Below are positions 33,068-44,400 of a stretch of 64,000 nucleotides of DNA, piece after piece. Location: contig LNKV01000028.1 in assembly GCA_001465935.1 (NCBI GenBank), positions 248,001-312,000 of the forward strand, read 5' to 3'. The notes below the pieces were generated by a model, which was given only the letters and a program-made list of their open reading frames with translations, had not been told where the DNA came from and made no database searches. Source of the DNA: Clarireedia homoeocarpa (Eukaryota; Ascomycota; Leotiomycetes; Helotiales; Rutstroemiaceae). Made by a program: the position numbers and the translations under genes. The stretch's first letter is position 1. Each line of letters opens with the position of its first letter.

Positions 33068-36000
33068 TCATAGAAACATCCTATCATCTCTCTCATCCCT
33101 CCCAACAGTCCCACTATCCTCGCTTCCGCCCCCGGCAATCCTTTTTCTTCTACTGTTCAAAAACATATCCACCATCTGCTTACTCCCCAACTGTTGTGAA
33201 TCTAACATCACCGACCTCAGAATACCCGTTTCCTGAACGCCATAGATATCCTCCCTTTCTTTGCCCTTAAGGTTTTCCTGCCCGCCGTACCCGCCAAACT
33301 GTTTCTCAACTGCAGCGCTAATCCCACCCGGACTAACCGATGGCGTCATCGTATACTGCGCTGGTCTTCCCGTGCGCTTGACAAGTTTTGCAGGACTAAG
33401 GTTGATGGTATCGAAGCTCTTGGCGCTCCTAATACTCTTAGTATCTGAAATGTTGCGTTTATGAAGAACGCTTCGATTGTTCGCACTGTGATTCTGAACA
33501 CTTGAACTAGGTGTCACTGGAGTAACAGTAGGGGTGCTTTTGAGACTTGCTCTACTTTGCATTTGTCTTAGAGGGGAGCGGGTGGGTAGAGGAGGGGGAA
33601 TTGGTGGTGCTTGAGGAATCCAATTAGGAGCCTCACCAATCTCGTTGAGGGAGGTTGCTGAGCGGTTTTTGAGGATGGGCTTTAGTGGCTGTTGTCCAGC
33701 GGAAGAATAGGCGGTTTGCTGGACAAGGCCTAGCGGCTGCTTGACTGCAGGTATACGTTTCTGAACCACATCCGTATCATCATCAGTCATCTGGGCATGT
33801 TCCCTCCTATGACGGACATGATAGTCATTGGATGATGTGCGCATTGTGTGGCTTGTTCCATTCTCCGGTCTCTCAAGTCTGGCGACTTCAGATGACATCC
33901 ATTGCTTCCACTCGTTTGAGCCAGCTGAGCTCTGGTCTCGATGCCGGGGATGACTTGAACGATAAGTAGTACTGTTGATGATGACGGCGCCACCACCACT
34001 AGACTTCTCACTAGGCATTGTTGGTAGCCCTACTATGGGAACAATCGATTCGCAGCTTTCAGCTTGAGAATTGTATGCACCAGTTGTACGAGAATAAACA
34101 CTCTCACTATAATAATCGTCATCCGTAGTTGATACTGTGGCGGGATATCGATGTGGTGAAACATTTCGGGTAGACGAACTTTGTCTTGCCAATGCATTAT
34201 CATTTTTGATAACTGACGCATCGGTGTCAGCTAGTGCGCGACGATAGGGGCTTGTGGTCCTGTCGATTCTGAATGTTGATCCACCAAAGAAGGCCGATCT
34301 CGCTTCGCGAATAACTTTAGTGTTAGGCATAGGATCATCCCGGTCGGCTTTCTCTTGTTGAGTAAGTCCTGAAGGATCTTGGGTAGGATGATAATGAACC
34401 TCAGCATCCGTGAGACTGCATCCTCCGGAACTCTTTGAAAATTGCCCTCGTTCGAAAGGGTTTCCATTGTTTGACGCCGGCTTGAAGAAAAACACGTCGT
34501 CAGAACTGTGGGATTGGGAACTGTCTTGAGAATTTGTTGACCTGAAATCATATGCCTGACCGAAGGGATCTTCGGATGTGTTGGCAAAATATACAGAAGG
34601 GACGGCGCCGAGCTGACAATCCTGAACGTGTTTTTCCACACTCTCGGCTACGAAGGTGCCGTCCTGTGATACTTGACGAATCCACGGCTTTTGTTGTGAA
34701 CGAGTACTTTTGACGGAGTCGCTCTGGTCATGTGTTGGCTGGTCAGCTCGTAGAGTCTCGGTACTGGCTTGTTGCAAAACTGCTGGTACTGCATGGGAAC
34801 TGTGTTGATCTAGGCGCTTCATCAGGGCAGAATAGACTCTGGCGCTATCTACACCTCCCGGCCTTGGGCCTTGGGCATGACCAGGTCTATGAAATGCAGG
34901 ATAAGCTGAGAATTGATTCTTTACATTTGGACGATGAAATGATGCTTTGGAAATATGTGTACCAGTTTCATTAATGATGGAGAGTCTTTGATCTCTTTCT
35001 TGTTGTTGAGATCTAGGTCCCTGGCTGTTAATAGTATTGACTGTTGAATTGTTTGTCCAGCTGGTTACGCGAGATTTGTCGTCACTGAGGTCGCTTTGAA
35101 AGCTGCGGACACTGCCAGCTCGAGACCGAAGTTGTTGATTGGATGCTATGGCACGTAAAGATGGTACACGTGTTGCCACATGGGCGAATGCAGCATGGTC
35201 AGGTTGGGGGATATCTAGAAAGTCATCATGATTAGTCGATAGTTGCCCGGCATAGGCTCTAACATGAGTCTCGACAGCATCCACCTGTTGCGGTGGAATG
35301 GCTACACTTTCTTCTTTACTGCGTCCGAAAACCTTCCGTAACTTATTTTTCAAGCTTTGAGATACTTTGCGAGCCTTGTCTTTCAACCCCAACTCCCTAG
35401 AAGATTCGGTCGAATCCGTAGTACCAGATTTGCCGCTGCTGCTTCGAAGCGACTTCCGAAAAGGCTTTTCCTGCCTTGACGCCTTTGATCTTAGAATGAA
35501 AGATGGTTGCTCACGAAGCCGTTGCTCTGTGGCTTGGACGAAAAACCTGTCTCTAGCCATTTGTACGGCCTCGTCGTTTCTTTCACAGCCTGTAGCTGAT
35601 CTAAGAAAATCACTACCACCTCGAAGAAAACTCATTGATTTTGGCGCCCTTAGTGGAATCTCATTCTCCTGACTACGAGGAGTATTCGAATTGTTGGTTA
35701 TGCGGTCTGGGCTACCGTTGCTGTAGAACACATTGGGTCTCCCAAGGGGGTTAAACATAGACTTGGATTTTCTGATGGCACGTTCCGCGTGTCGTTCAAA
35801 CGATGATGGAGTGGAGGCAAAGTCGTCTTCGCGGGTATAGTATTCGTCGAAAGCTGTGGTTGACGCATAGTTCTGAGCGGCTGATCTATCCAGAGAACCT
35901 TTGCCGAGTGATGAGGAGCGACTTGGTGGACGGTATACCGCAGGTACAGGAGCATTAGTGGTGAGCGCGACAGGTCTCAGGGTAGCTGTGTTTGGTTTTC

Positions 36001-36349
36001 CAATAAGTGTAGGTGGTTCTGTCTTTCTTCCCGTAGATTTTCTTCGATTGACTGCATTGGGACCCACGAACCGGACACTTTGTTGACGTTTGAGAGCTTG
36101 GTTACCAAGATTCGAATTAACCTCTTGTTGTCTGGGCTGCGATAGATTTTGATGATTGGTAGCACTGTTGTTTCTTGCGAGTCTGCTTGGGTCGGTGCTG
36201 TTTCTTTCTTGAGCTCTAGCAAATGCATACGCCGCTGCAGCTTGAGCATGTAGTTGAGCTTCTGCTGGATCGATAGTGTCGTGTCTGCTACGAAATGATG
36301 ATGTTGATTTCCTTCGACTGGGCCCATGAGAGCTGTTCCGACGCAACAT
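33068..36349 (-). CDS. Large Ser-rich, largely disordered protein (unrecognised)
   Basis: Single exon, 1,093 residues, not recognised. The N-terminus starts MLRRNSSHGPSRRKSTSSFR and is followed by DPAEAQLHAQAAAAYAFARA, an alanine-rich helix that looks structured. Residues ~300-345 hold a basic amphipathic segment (SQSLKNKLRKVFGRSKEE) that might bind membranes or acidic partners. The rest is rich in Ser, Asn, Gln, Pro and Arg with many RxxS and SP sites, and near 960-1000 polyproline (PPIPPPLPTRSPLRQ) could be an SH3 ligand. The end, MLDSQQLGSKQMVDMFLNSR, again looks helical and conserved. Uninterrupted coding over 3.3 kb with normal codon use supports a real gene. A scaffold for polarity or signalling is possible but not shown. 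Confidence 0.85.
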   Translation of the reverse strand: MLRRNSSHGPSRRKSTSSFRSRHDTIDPAEAQLHAQAAAAYAFARAQERNSTDPSRLARNNSATNHQNLSQPRQQEVNSNLGNQALKRQQSVRFVGPNAVNRRKSTGRKTEPPTLIGKPNTATLRPVALTTNAPVPAVYRPPSRSSSLGKGSLDRSAAQNYASTTAFDEYYTREDDFASTPSSFERHAERAIRKSKSMFNPLGRPNVFYSNGSPDRITNNSNTPRSQENEIPLRAPKSMSFLRGGSDFLRSATGCERNDEAVQMARDRFFVQATEQRLREQPSFILRSKASRQEKPFRKSLRSSSGKSGTTDSTESSRELGLKDKARKVSQSLKNKLRKVFGRSKEESVAIPPQQVDAVETHVRAYAGQLSTNHDDFLDIPQPDHAAFAHVATRVPSLRAIASNQQLRSRAGSVRSFQSDLSDDKSRVTSWTNNSTVNTINSQGPRSQQQERDQRLSIINETGTHISKASFHRPNVKNQFSAYPAFHRPGHAQGPRPGGVDSARVYSALMKRLDQHSSHAVPAVLQQASTETLRADQPTHDQSDSVKSTRSQQKPWIRQVSQDGTFVAESVEKHVQDCQLGAVPSVYFANTSEDPFGQAYDFRSTNSQDSSQSHSSDDVFFFKPASNNGNPFERGQFSKSSGGCSLTDAEVHYHPTQDPSGLTQQEKADRDDPMPNTKVIREARSAFFGGSTFRIDRTTSPYRRALADTDASVIKNDNALARQSSSTRNVSPHRYPATVSTTDDDYYSESVYSRTTGAYNSQAESCESIVPIVGLPTMPSEKSSGGGAVIINSTTYRSSHPRHRDQSSAGSNEWKQWMSSEVARLERPENGTSHTMRTSSNDYHVRHRREHAQMTDDDTDVVQKRIPAVKQPLGLVQQTAYSSAGQQPLKPILKNRSATSLNEIGEAPNWIPQAPPIPPPLPTRSPLRQMQSRASLKSTPTVTPVTPSSSVQNHSANNRSVLHKRNISDTKSIRSAKSFDTINLSPAKLVKRTGRPAQYTMTPSVSPGGISAAVEKQFGGYGGQENLKGKEREDIYGVQETGILRSVMLDSQQLGSKQMVDMFLNSRRKRIAGGGSEDSGTVGRDERDDRMFL

Positions 36350-36919
36350 CTCCTCTATGCGATGCTTTCAGGAATGAGGTAATTGTGATGATCAAAAATT
36401 AAATGTGGTACAGCTGCTAAATGCATGCATGTGGTAACCAAAAGTTGAATTGAACCAAAATGTTGTGACTAAACCACTCAAAGAGAAGACAAGAACACGA
36501 TAATTGTTTTGAAGTAATGAGAACGAAGAAGTTGAGAAGACTGAGTATTATTTTCGAGATTCCCATAACAACACTCGTTGAGGAAAGAGCTCTGGAGGTG
36601 AGGAATAGTTCAATGGTACTTTCTTAACAGGCCAATCATGACTTGAATGCTTCTTACTATGGTTTGGTCACATTCAATTGTGGCCGTCTTGTAATCAAGA
36701 AGGAATTGTACAATTTCATTAATACTGGTCTAACTTGTCTTTCCGACTACAAACCATGAGAGCCGTAACGCAATGAAATGCCCTATAATCAAAATGCGCA
36801 TTGAGACCTCCAACCGGCACCAACCCATGACCGTTACCACGTACTGCTAAAGAAATTTCTAGGACTAATGTCCTGCAGATAATCTATGCCAAAAGTAAAT
36901 GGCGATCCAATATCTAAAA
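36350..36919. other. Intergenic spacer, no gene seen
   Basis: Leader of the disordered-protein gene and 3' flank of the protease gene. AT-rich, without repeats or open frames worth naming. Confidence 0.6.
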
Positions 36920-38730
36920 CTAAGAGCTAAGCTCCTCCATGAACTCGTGAATTTCCTCATCAACCAACTTGTGAATCTTCTCCGAGAACTTCTCAGCCTT
37001 GGAAATCATGCTTTCTGAACCCTTAACAACCTTGCCAGAGATCATGTTGAAGTCATTCTCGATGGCTTCTTCCAAAAGTTCGATGGTTGAGGGAACTTGC
37101 TCAGATTTTGACTTAACAGAGTATCCACCAGCCTTGATGATAGAAGAGAAGTTGGATGATCCACCACCGTTCCAGATAAGAAGGTTCTCAGTGTTTGATG
37201 GAACATCGGAGAGAGCTCCCTTAGTGGCGACGGAAATGATGTTCTCCTTCAACTTCTTTGGGGTGATCTCAGCAACAGCATAAGCGGAGTCGCTGGAAGG
37301 CTGAAGAGAAAGGTAGTAGGCCAAAAGACCAGCGACATGTGGGGAGGCCATGGAAGTACCAGAGATGGTGTTCACGGCGTACTTGCTGCCAATCCAGGTG
37401 GAGAGAATGCTCAAACCAGGGGCGAAGATGTCGTTGCAAGGTCCGTAGTTGGAGAAGTAAGCACGGGAGTCATCGAGAGCGGAGGCACCGACAGTGATGG
37501 CGTTCTCAGCGGCAGCTGGAGAGTAGTTGCAAGAATCGGCGTTATCGTTACCAGCGGCAACTGCGAAGTGGATACCAGCAGCGACGGCACCGTTGACGGC
37601 ACGGTCAAGAGCAGGAGACTTGCCACCACCGAGAGACATGTTGGCAGCAGATCCCTTGAAGCCCTTCTTTCCCTTCTTAGCCTTTTCGATGTGAGAGTTG
37701 GCGGCCCATTCGACACCCTTGACAACATCGGCCATAGTTCCGGATCCGTTGGAGCGGAGAACTTTGACAGCGTAGACATTGGCCTTCTTGGCAACACCAT
37801 ATTTCTTACCTGCAACGGTACCGGAGCAATGAGTTCCGTGTCCGTTTCCGTCCTCATCAGCATCGTTGGCTGGAATGGTCTTGCCCCAGTGTGCACGACC
37901 TTCGAAATCAACGTGCTCAGTATTGGTTCCAGTGTCAATGACGTAAACATCAACTCCCTCACCCGCATCAGCGGCATACAGGTATTTGTTGAATGTACCG
38001 AAGTTCAAGCTATCTCTGTGAGAGATACGAGCCAGACCCCACGGGGCGTTCTTCTCGGTTTCACCCTCGGTATCGCCTAATGTGTGAACGACAGAGTCTT
38101 TCTCAACGTATTCGACCTGTTTGAAAACTTGTTAGTTACTAATTCTAATGACCTTATTGCAAGATGTAATTATGAGATATCATCAATCAACACATGGCGC
38201 CAAACTATTGACAGCTAGACGATCTCGTGCTCAGGCATCGCAGATGCTGGCAATAATGGTAGTCATTATTTTTGCCAATTAAAGACAAGGTTGAGTAGGA
38301 TAAAGTACGCAATTGGATGAAATGCATTGCAGAGGATTCGGGGGCTTATGCTTACATCAGGGTGTCTTCGGACTTCCTCGATGACGGAGTCATCGAAATG
38401 ACCGGAGTAACCCAAGAAGTCACCGGCAATGTTGAATGTGTGTTTTAGACCTTCAAAAACGTCTGTGGTGATTGGGAATTGCCCTCTCTTTCGGAGCTCG
38501 GTGCGTTCATTCTCACCAGCGGAGTGAATGTCTTGCACCCAGCTGTGATGCTCAGTCGCGGAGGCTTCAGTGACATGCTTCTTGAAGACGACTATATACG
38601 AATCTGGGACCTCTACAGAGTTCGAAGATGAAAGTAGAGGAGCGACACCTTCGTGAACGGTCTCAGTGCTGAGGGTTGGTGCCGATGACGCCAGCAGCGG
38701 CAACAACGTCAAGCTGATAAGCCCGAGCAT
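36920..38730 (-). CDS. pepC: Vacuolar subtilisin-like serine protease (proteinase B / PepC type)
   Basis: S8 family endopeptidase of the cerevisin group, made as a proenzyme and active in the vacuole. Exons 38730-38356 and 38116-36920 join to 523 residues. Signal peptide MLGLISLTLLPLLASSAP; an I9 inhibitor propeptide follows (DSYIVVFKKHV ... HPDVEYVEKDSVVHTL, ~45-140). Catalytic triad: Asp near 186 (YVIDTGT), His near 218 (GNGHGTHCSG) and Ser near 380 (SGTSMASPHVAG); oxyanion Asn in AAGNDNADSC. The C-terminal ~90 residues are charged and helical, as in other fungal vacuolar members. An in-frame ATG at 38910 would add 60 residues of low-complexity sequence before the signal peptide, so 38730 is preferred. 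The N-terminal 125 residues lie on a separate exon. Confidence 0.94.
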
Positions 38731-39605
38731 TATGATGAAAGCGAAAGAAGAACTGTCTACCAGCGACTTTCGATGATAAAAAGAAGATGGATGCGATGAA
38801 ATTCGATGGATGATAGATGATAAAAGACAGTTGATGAAGCTGTCCGAGGAGTTGTTGATGAGAAGAAGGAAGATGGATGGGAGAGGATGAGCAGCTGTTG
38901 ATGTACTCACTCGAGCTCCCCGGTAGCCGACAAAGGTGCACTAGGCAACTGGGGCGATGCTGTATTGGATTAGTACGTTTTGGGTTTTAGCGTCTCAGGT
39001 TATCGGTGACGAATGGGTCACGCAGACGAGAATCGACGAGGCGAGTGGACGATAAGAATTGAAGGATGGGAATGAGCAATGGTGTGTCTAGTAATAGTTG
39101 TGAGTGTGTGCATAAGTTGTCGTTGTAACTTACTCTACTTTGTAATCTTACACTACTTTGTACAATGCAGTGGCAGTCTCACTTCTTCGGACGCTGTACA
39201 CTGAGATATCGACTATGGAGAAGAAAGTATGGAGAAGAGAAGAATAGAGGTGCGGCGGATCTTTACTCCGTCCGTGTCTTACATTGGTTCGAAGTAGAGA
39301 TAGACTGACTAAGGGACTGACTGAGTGACTGCACGTTGGTACGGCGTGTAACGGGTATTATTGTGTTGATATCTTTCCTACGGCTACTACCGTGCTGCAC
39401 TGACTCACCAGATCTCTATCTTGTGACAGCCATGATGAGGCGACCAATATCTGCCGGGTTATGGTTGTGCACCCCGTCGCCGGTCGCCATCAGTTAGTTA
39501 TCTATGGATGGATGCATGCCGTGAAACTAGATCATGCTCCTTTCTCGACGTCGTGGGGAAGCTTATCTAACAAACAATGCTCAAGTCAAGTGATGCCCCG
39601 GGTAA

Positions 39606-39650
39606 ACATCCTCATCCTCATCCTCGTCCTCATCCTCGTCCTCATCGCAA
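39606..39650. repeat. CATCCT/CGTCCT hexamer repeat
   Basis: About seven tandem hexamers alternating CATCCT and CGTCCT. Confidence 0.8.
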
Positions 39651-40324
39651 TGGGGGTTTCATGAGTTATCGCCATCATCACCAAGTGTTATACTTCGTAC
39701 AGCGCTCCGTAAGTTATCATGCATTGATTGTCTTGATCACTGATTCAATGATGACTGAATATGTTTCATGCCAGCGTGCGAGCGTGCCAGCTTTCCTTTT
39801 CCAGCTGTCGGTTCCAACACTCTGCTATGTAAGATCTGTCTCCGCCCTCCGTACCGACGGGGGTGCGCGTAATACGGATACCTGTACGAAAGAACGAGCT
39901 TCTGCTTTCTGCCTGCCTAGGTTTCTGGATACAAGGTACTGATACCGATACGCCTTCAGGGTCTTAAAAAAGCTGGCTGGGGGCTCCACACCAGTTTACG
40001 AGTAATGCAGCAATTCAGGTACAGTACCATTTCTACTCGGCAGGAGTGTCTCGAGTGGATTCCGATTGACTCCTACGAAGCACTCTCGTAAAACTAAAAG
40101 GATAGGCGGTGTCTTTAATGCTTGCCTTGTCATCTCATTCCCCATCATCTTCTATCGTGTCTGCTGTAAGTATTGTATCATATCGTACATATTGCATATC
40201 AATTCCGGCTTCCATACATCTTACCGATACTTCGAGATCTGCCCAGGCTGTTTCTTCCCCGGAGCCAACTAGATGATTAGATTCCGTGAGGCGGTAACCA
40301 CACTCTAAACGCTGTGGAGTGCTG

Positions 40325-40366
40325 GGGATAGGGATAGGGATAGGGATAGGGATAGGGATAGGGATG
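40325..40366. repeat. GGGATA hexamer repeat
   Basis: Six to seven perfect copies of GGGATA. This resembles but is not the fungal telomere repeat (TTAGGG), so it is not an interstitial telomere. It is followed by GATGGATTGATGG-type sequence to about 40424. Confidence 0.85.
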
Positions 40367-40493
40367 GTTCGATGATGGATCGATGGATTAATGGATTGAT
40401 GGATTGATGGTTCAATGGTTCAAGGTAAGAAACAAGTATTTCTGGTGTTTCTGGGAGCAACAGAATATCCAAGTCCATCCAGCCAGCCAGCCA

Positions 40494-40560
40494 TCCTATC
40501 CTATCCTATCCTATCCTATCCTATCCTATCCTATCCTATCCTATCCTATCCTATCCTATC
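40494..40560. repeat. CCTAT pentamer repeat, about 13 copies
   Basis: A perfect array of CCTAT units. Its complement is ATAGG, so together with the neighbouring GGGATA block the two arrays carry partly complementary G-rich and C-rich strands about 130 bp apart. Confidence 0.9.
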
Positions 40561-41010
40561 TCATCCCCTTTACCGCACACACTCATAAGTTAGGATGTCT
40601 ACGAAAGTAGATAGGTGAAAAGGTTCATCTGAAACAAACTCCGCAGGCGAGCGCGTGATCCATATGATCGCGACCTCAAGACCTCACCTCCGCGGATTTC
40701 TCATCGTCATCGTCTGTGAACCCGGTTAATATATGCTGAGCGCTTCTGACTCAATCACCCCTACCTTGATATTCTTCCAAGCTTCCAAAATAGTCAAGCC
40801 TCCAACCTATTGAAAAGTGTCCACGTGACTGAACTCAATAGCTCCGAAAGAAGGAATGCTGAACGGCTTTGGGATAATAGATCAATTGTCTCACGACCAA
40901 CATTAAATACGTCGATGGAAACGGACAATCAAGCCCTTCAAAGTTTCTGTGAACTCACGACGTGCTCGTTCAACCTTTGTAGAAACTTCTCTAAAAGCAT
41001 GGCTCTTATG

Positions 41011-41041
41011 CAGCTACAGCTACAGCTACAGCTACAGCTAC
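41011..41041. repeat. CAGCTA hexamer repeat
   Basis: Five copies of CAGCTA, each palindromic at AGCT, in the BEACH gene upstream region. Confidence 0.85.
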
Positions 41042-41464
41042 CAAATTTAGGCACTAAGGTTACTAATAGAACTACCGGTTCAAGTTGGCAAGGCGGATGA
41101 ACCATCCCAACCGTACATAAGGCTGACACCGTGAATTGAATGAACGCCGTACTATGGAGATAGTGTTGAGCAGCATACACTGATATAGCAGATGAAAGTT
41201 CCACTGCAGCATTTACTACTTCTCTTGCTTCGTTTTAAGAATAAAGAATTGACTGCCAACACTGTTTCAACTATCCCCACTTCGCGTCCCGGTATCAAAC
41301 AAAGCAACAACTTCGACGAGAGTCAATTTAATCGCAATCGCAATCCAGGGCCGCCCTTCTACGAGGCATAATTGTCGAATTCCAATTTTCAGATACCAGA
41401 AAGCAGAAACTGATGAAGGAGATTTCAGAAGGGTGGATCCAACCAGACATCGGAGGAGTGGAAG

Positions 41465-44400
41465 ATGTCGCAAAGGACCCGCAGACATCGCTCTTCTACT
41501 ACTGCTTCCTCTCCTCCTGAAGCAACCAAGGCCACTGCAGAACTACAGCTCCTTCTTGACAACCTGTCGACGACCCTCCAAAACCGCGTCGAAGATGCAT
41601 ATCCTCATCTGCCATCCATTGTGGATCAAGTACAATCTGTCCGGCGTTATCTGATAACATCTTCACAAACATCGCGGTCGAAGGACGATTTTAGACATCT
41701 ACATGGATTCCAAATACTCTTGAATACCCTCCGAGCCTTTTCGGGCTTCTATCATCCGGTAAAACGTGAGCAGAAGGATAAGGTCCAACTTTTCGACCTT
41801 CTCGAAAATATACTGGGAGTGTTGGCACAAGCTTTCCGAGACCACTATGGCAATAGAAGATATTTCAAACGTCGGGTTGAAGGGGGTGGATGGGGTGCGC
41901 TGGAACAAATCATAGCTAGTATTGGTATTGGAGGCAGTGAGTCGGACATATGGAGCGAAGCGCAGCTTTTTGGAAGGCTTCTCGCATTTGCTTTGGACGA
42001 CAAGCGATTCGAAACGCTATGTCAGACTGTTGCCGAGCTCCAGCTCCACCCCTCAAAGAGCCCTTCAGAAAAGAATATTATACTGGTGAATGTGGAAGAT
42101 TCGGGGACTTCATCGCAGAACCAAGAACTTGTGCAACGACGCGAGTCTGACACCCTCCAGAGCGACGACAAGATTCTCAGCCTGGTGGAAGGTCGCCTGC
42201 AAGCGACCTTGCGCGAGACTTCCTTGCTACATTACGCGGACATTGTGCCAACTATAATAGATTTCTGGAGAACAATACCTCGGAAGCCCGATATACCGGT
42301 AAATCCAGCTGCATTGGTAGTGATTTTGACTTTGTCGAAGATATCCTCCATTTCAAACCACAGCCTCTCCGCTTTGCATTCGACAGGAATACTGTCTACA
42401 CTTCTGCCACTTGCTTTCGATCCCGAATTCACCCTTGCTCCTACCGAGAGACGTCTAGTGGAAAATTTGTGCGGTTCTCTGATGACTCTAGGTATTAGCT
42501 CCCTCAATGATGCCCAATATCTTGTTTCCGTCCAGTCTCCCGGTGCTAGCGAGTTTTTCCTTCGCACGTTGAAGAAATCGCACACGCCTGCGTACATCCA
42601 GTTTGATCTCTCTTTAAATGGTTTTGCCTCCATAGAACTCCCAACTCTGGCAAGATCATTCCCTCCGCCTTCTACGGCGGCTGGTTATACATTTACAGCC
42701 TGGATTTTTGTGGATAAATTTGATCCAAATGCTCATACAACCATATTTGGGGCATATGATGAGACTCAAACATGTTTCGTATTGGCGTATCTTGAACAGG
42801 ATACTCACAATTTCATTCTTCAAACTTCTATTTCCTCATCACGGCCTAGTGTTAGGTTCAAGTCGACAGTCTTTCAAGAACGTCGTTGGTATCACATTGC
42901 AATAGTTCATCGGCGTCCAAGAACGATGACATCAAGCAAAGCCATTCTCTATGTTGACGGAGAATTCGCCGAGCAGGTCAAATGCCAGTACCCGGCTCCA
43001 CCTCCACTCACCAATGCCAGCACCGAAAGTTTTGCCTCTTTTACCTCGAATAGTGGTAAAACGCATCCGGTTCAAGCTTTCCTTGGCACACCACAAGACT
43101 TATCTACCCGTCTTGGACCTGGCGTTGTTTTCTCTCGTTGGTCACTAGCCTCAGCGCATCTTATCGAAGATGTAATCAGTGACGATTTGGTTGCCGTTTA
43201 CTATCGTTTGGGCCCACGCTACAATGGGAATTTTCAGGATTGCATGGGCTCTTTCCAAACATATGAAGCATCTGCAGCTCTCGGAATGCGTCAGGAGCTC
43301 ATGCATCCCGGAAAAGAGGAAAATTCAGATATCCTTCGTGCGATACGCGGAAAGGCGAGCACCTTGGTGCCAGAATCTCGGATTACCCTTAGTATTCTTC
43401 CCACTGCCATACTAGGAGATGACGACCGGCTAAGAGAGCATGAATCCTCGCTCTTAAGAGGCCTCAATCGCACAGCATCAAGCAATCTATTTCAGCTAAC
43501 GCACAATAATGGCATTTCGGTGGCCATCAACGGGTCTACTCCTTCCATAAATGAGGCATTGACCAGAGCCCATGGCACTGCCATTCTGACTGGTGAACCA
43601 GTGGTAATTGCCCCGCAAGCCCTTGATGATGCAATGTGGAGATTGGGAGGGTTTACTGGCATAGGACTAAAGCTAGTTGAAGTGGCTGATACCAAAGAAA
43701 GCATTCTACGTGCAGTCGAAAATCTATTTGAAAGCATCAATGCCAGTTGGCGTAACAGTGAAGCTATGGAGCGAGAGAATGGTTATGCAATTCTGGGTGC
43801 TCTGTTACGTGGTAAGATGGGTGCCGGGACGGTTATTTTTACTCGAAATGGCAGTTCAGATTCCTCCAATATGAGTAGTGATGACCGCGATATACTCGGT
43901 TTCCAGCTCCTGAGCCTGGTTTTGGACTTTGTCGGCTACTGTCATGAGACCCCTGAAGAATCATTCATAATAAATCCTCTTGCATATCGCATCTTACTTG
44001 TCGACTTTGATATGTGGCGGAAGACTGCTCCTATCACACAAAGATTGTATTACAAGCAGTTCATCACTTTCGGCGTGAACAGCAAGTACCATGAGTTTAA
44101 TTCCCGAAGACTTTTCCGAATGCGTAAGTCAGTTCTATATCCCTATAGAATTTTACTGACTCGAAGCAGGAATCGTGAAGAGGTTTCTTGATGCTTTAAA
44201 AGCAGAATCCTTTGTCACGGAAGTATTTCCTTCTTTCATAGAAGCGCTCACGAGTTTGGTCAAGTGTAACATGACTTCTGAGGTCTTCCGGTCTCTCGCT
44301 CTGTTCATCACTTATGCTTATCACAAGCCTACAAGCTCCGCCTCAAGAACCCCCAAAAACTCTACTTCAACAGTGCCAGGTCGATCTGTTACGGTTTCAA

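Larger units (their letters stand above)
38731..41464. other. Long intergenic region with several microsatellites, no supported gene
   Basis: Divergent upstream DNA of the protease and BEACH genes. Four simple repeats are listed separately. Small open frames (such as 40066-40272 and 39577-39942, +) lack domains and contain the repeats themselves. 38760-38930 is the protease leader, rich in GATGA and CATC words. Confidence 0.55.

Noticed and set aside
40325..40366. GGGATA array as an interstitial telomere
   Set aside because: Fungal telomeres are TTAGGG; this unit differs and is not palindromically arranged.
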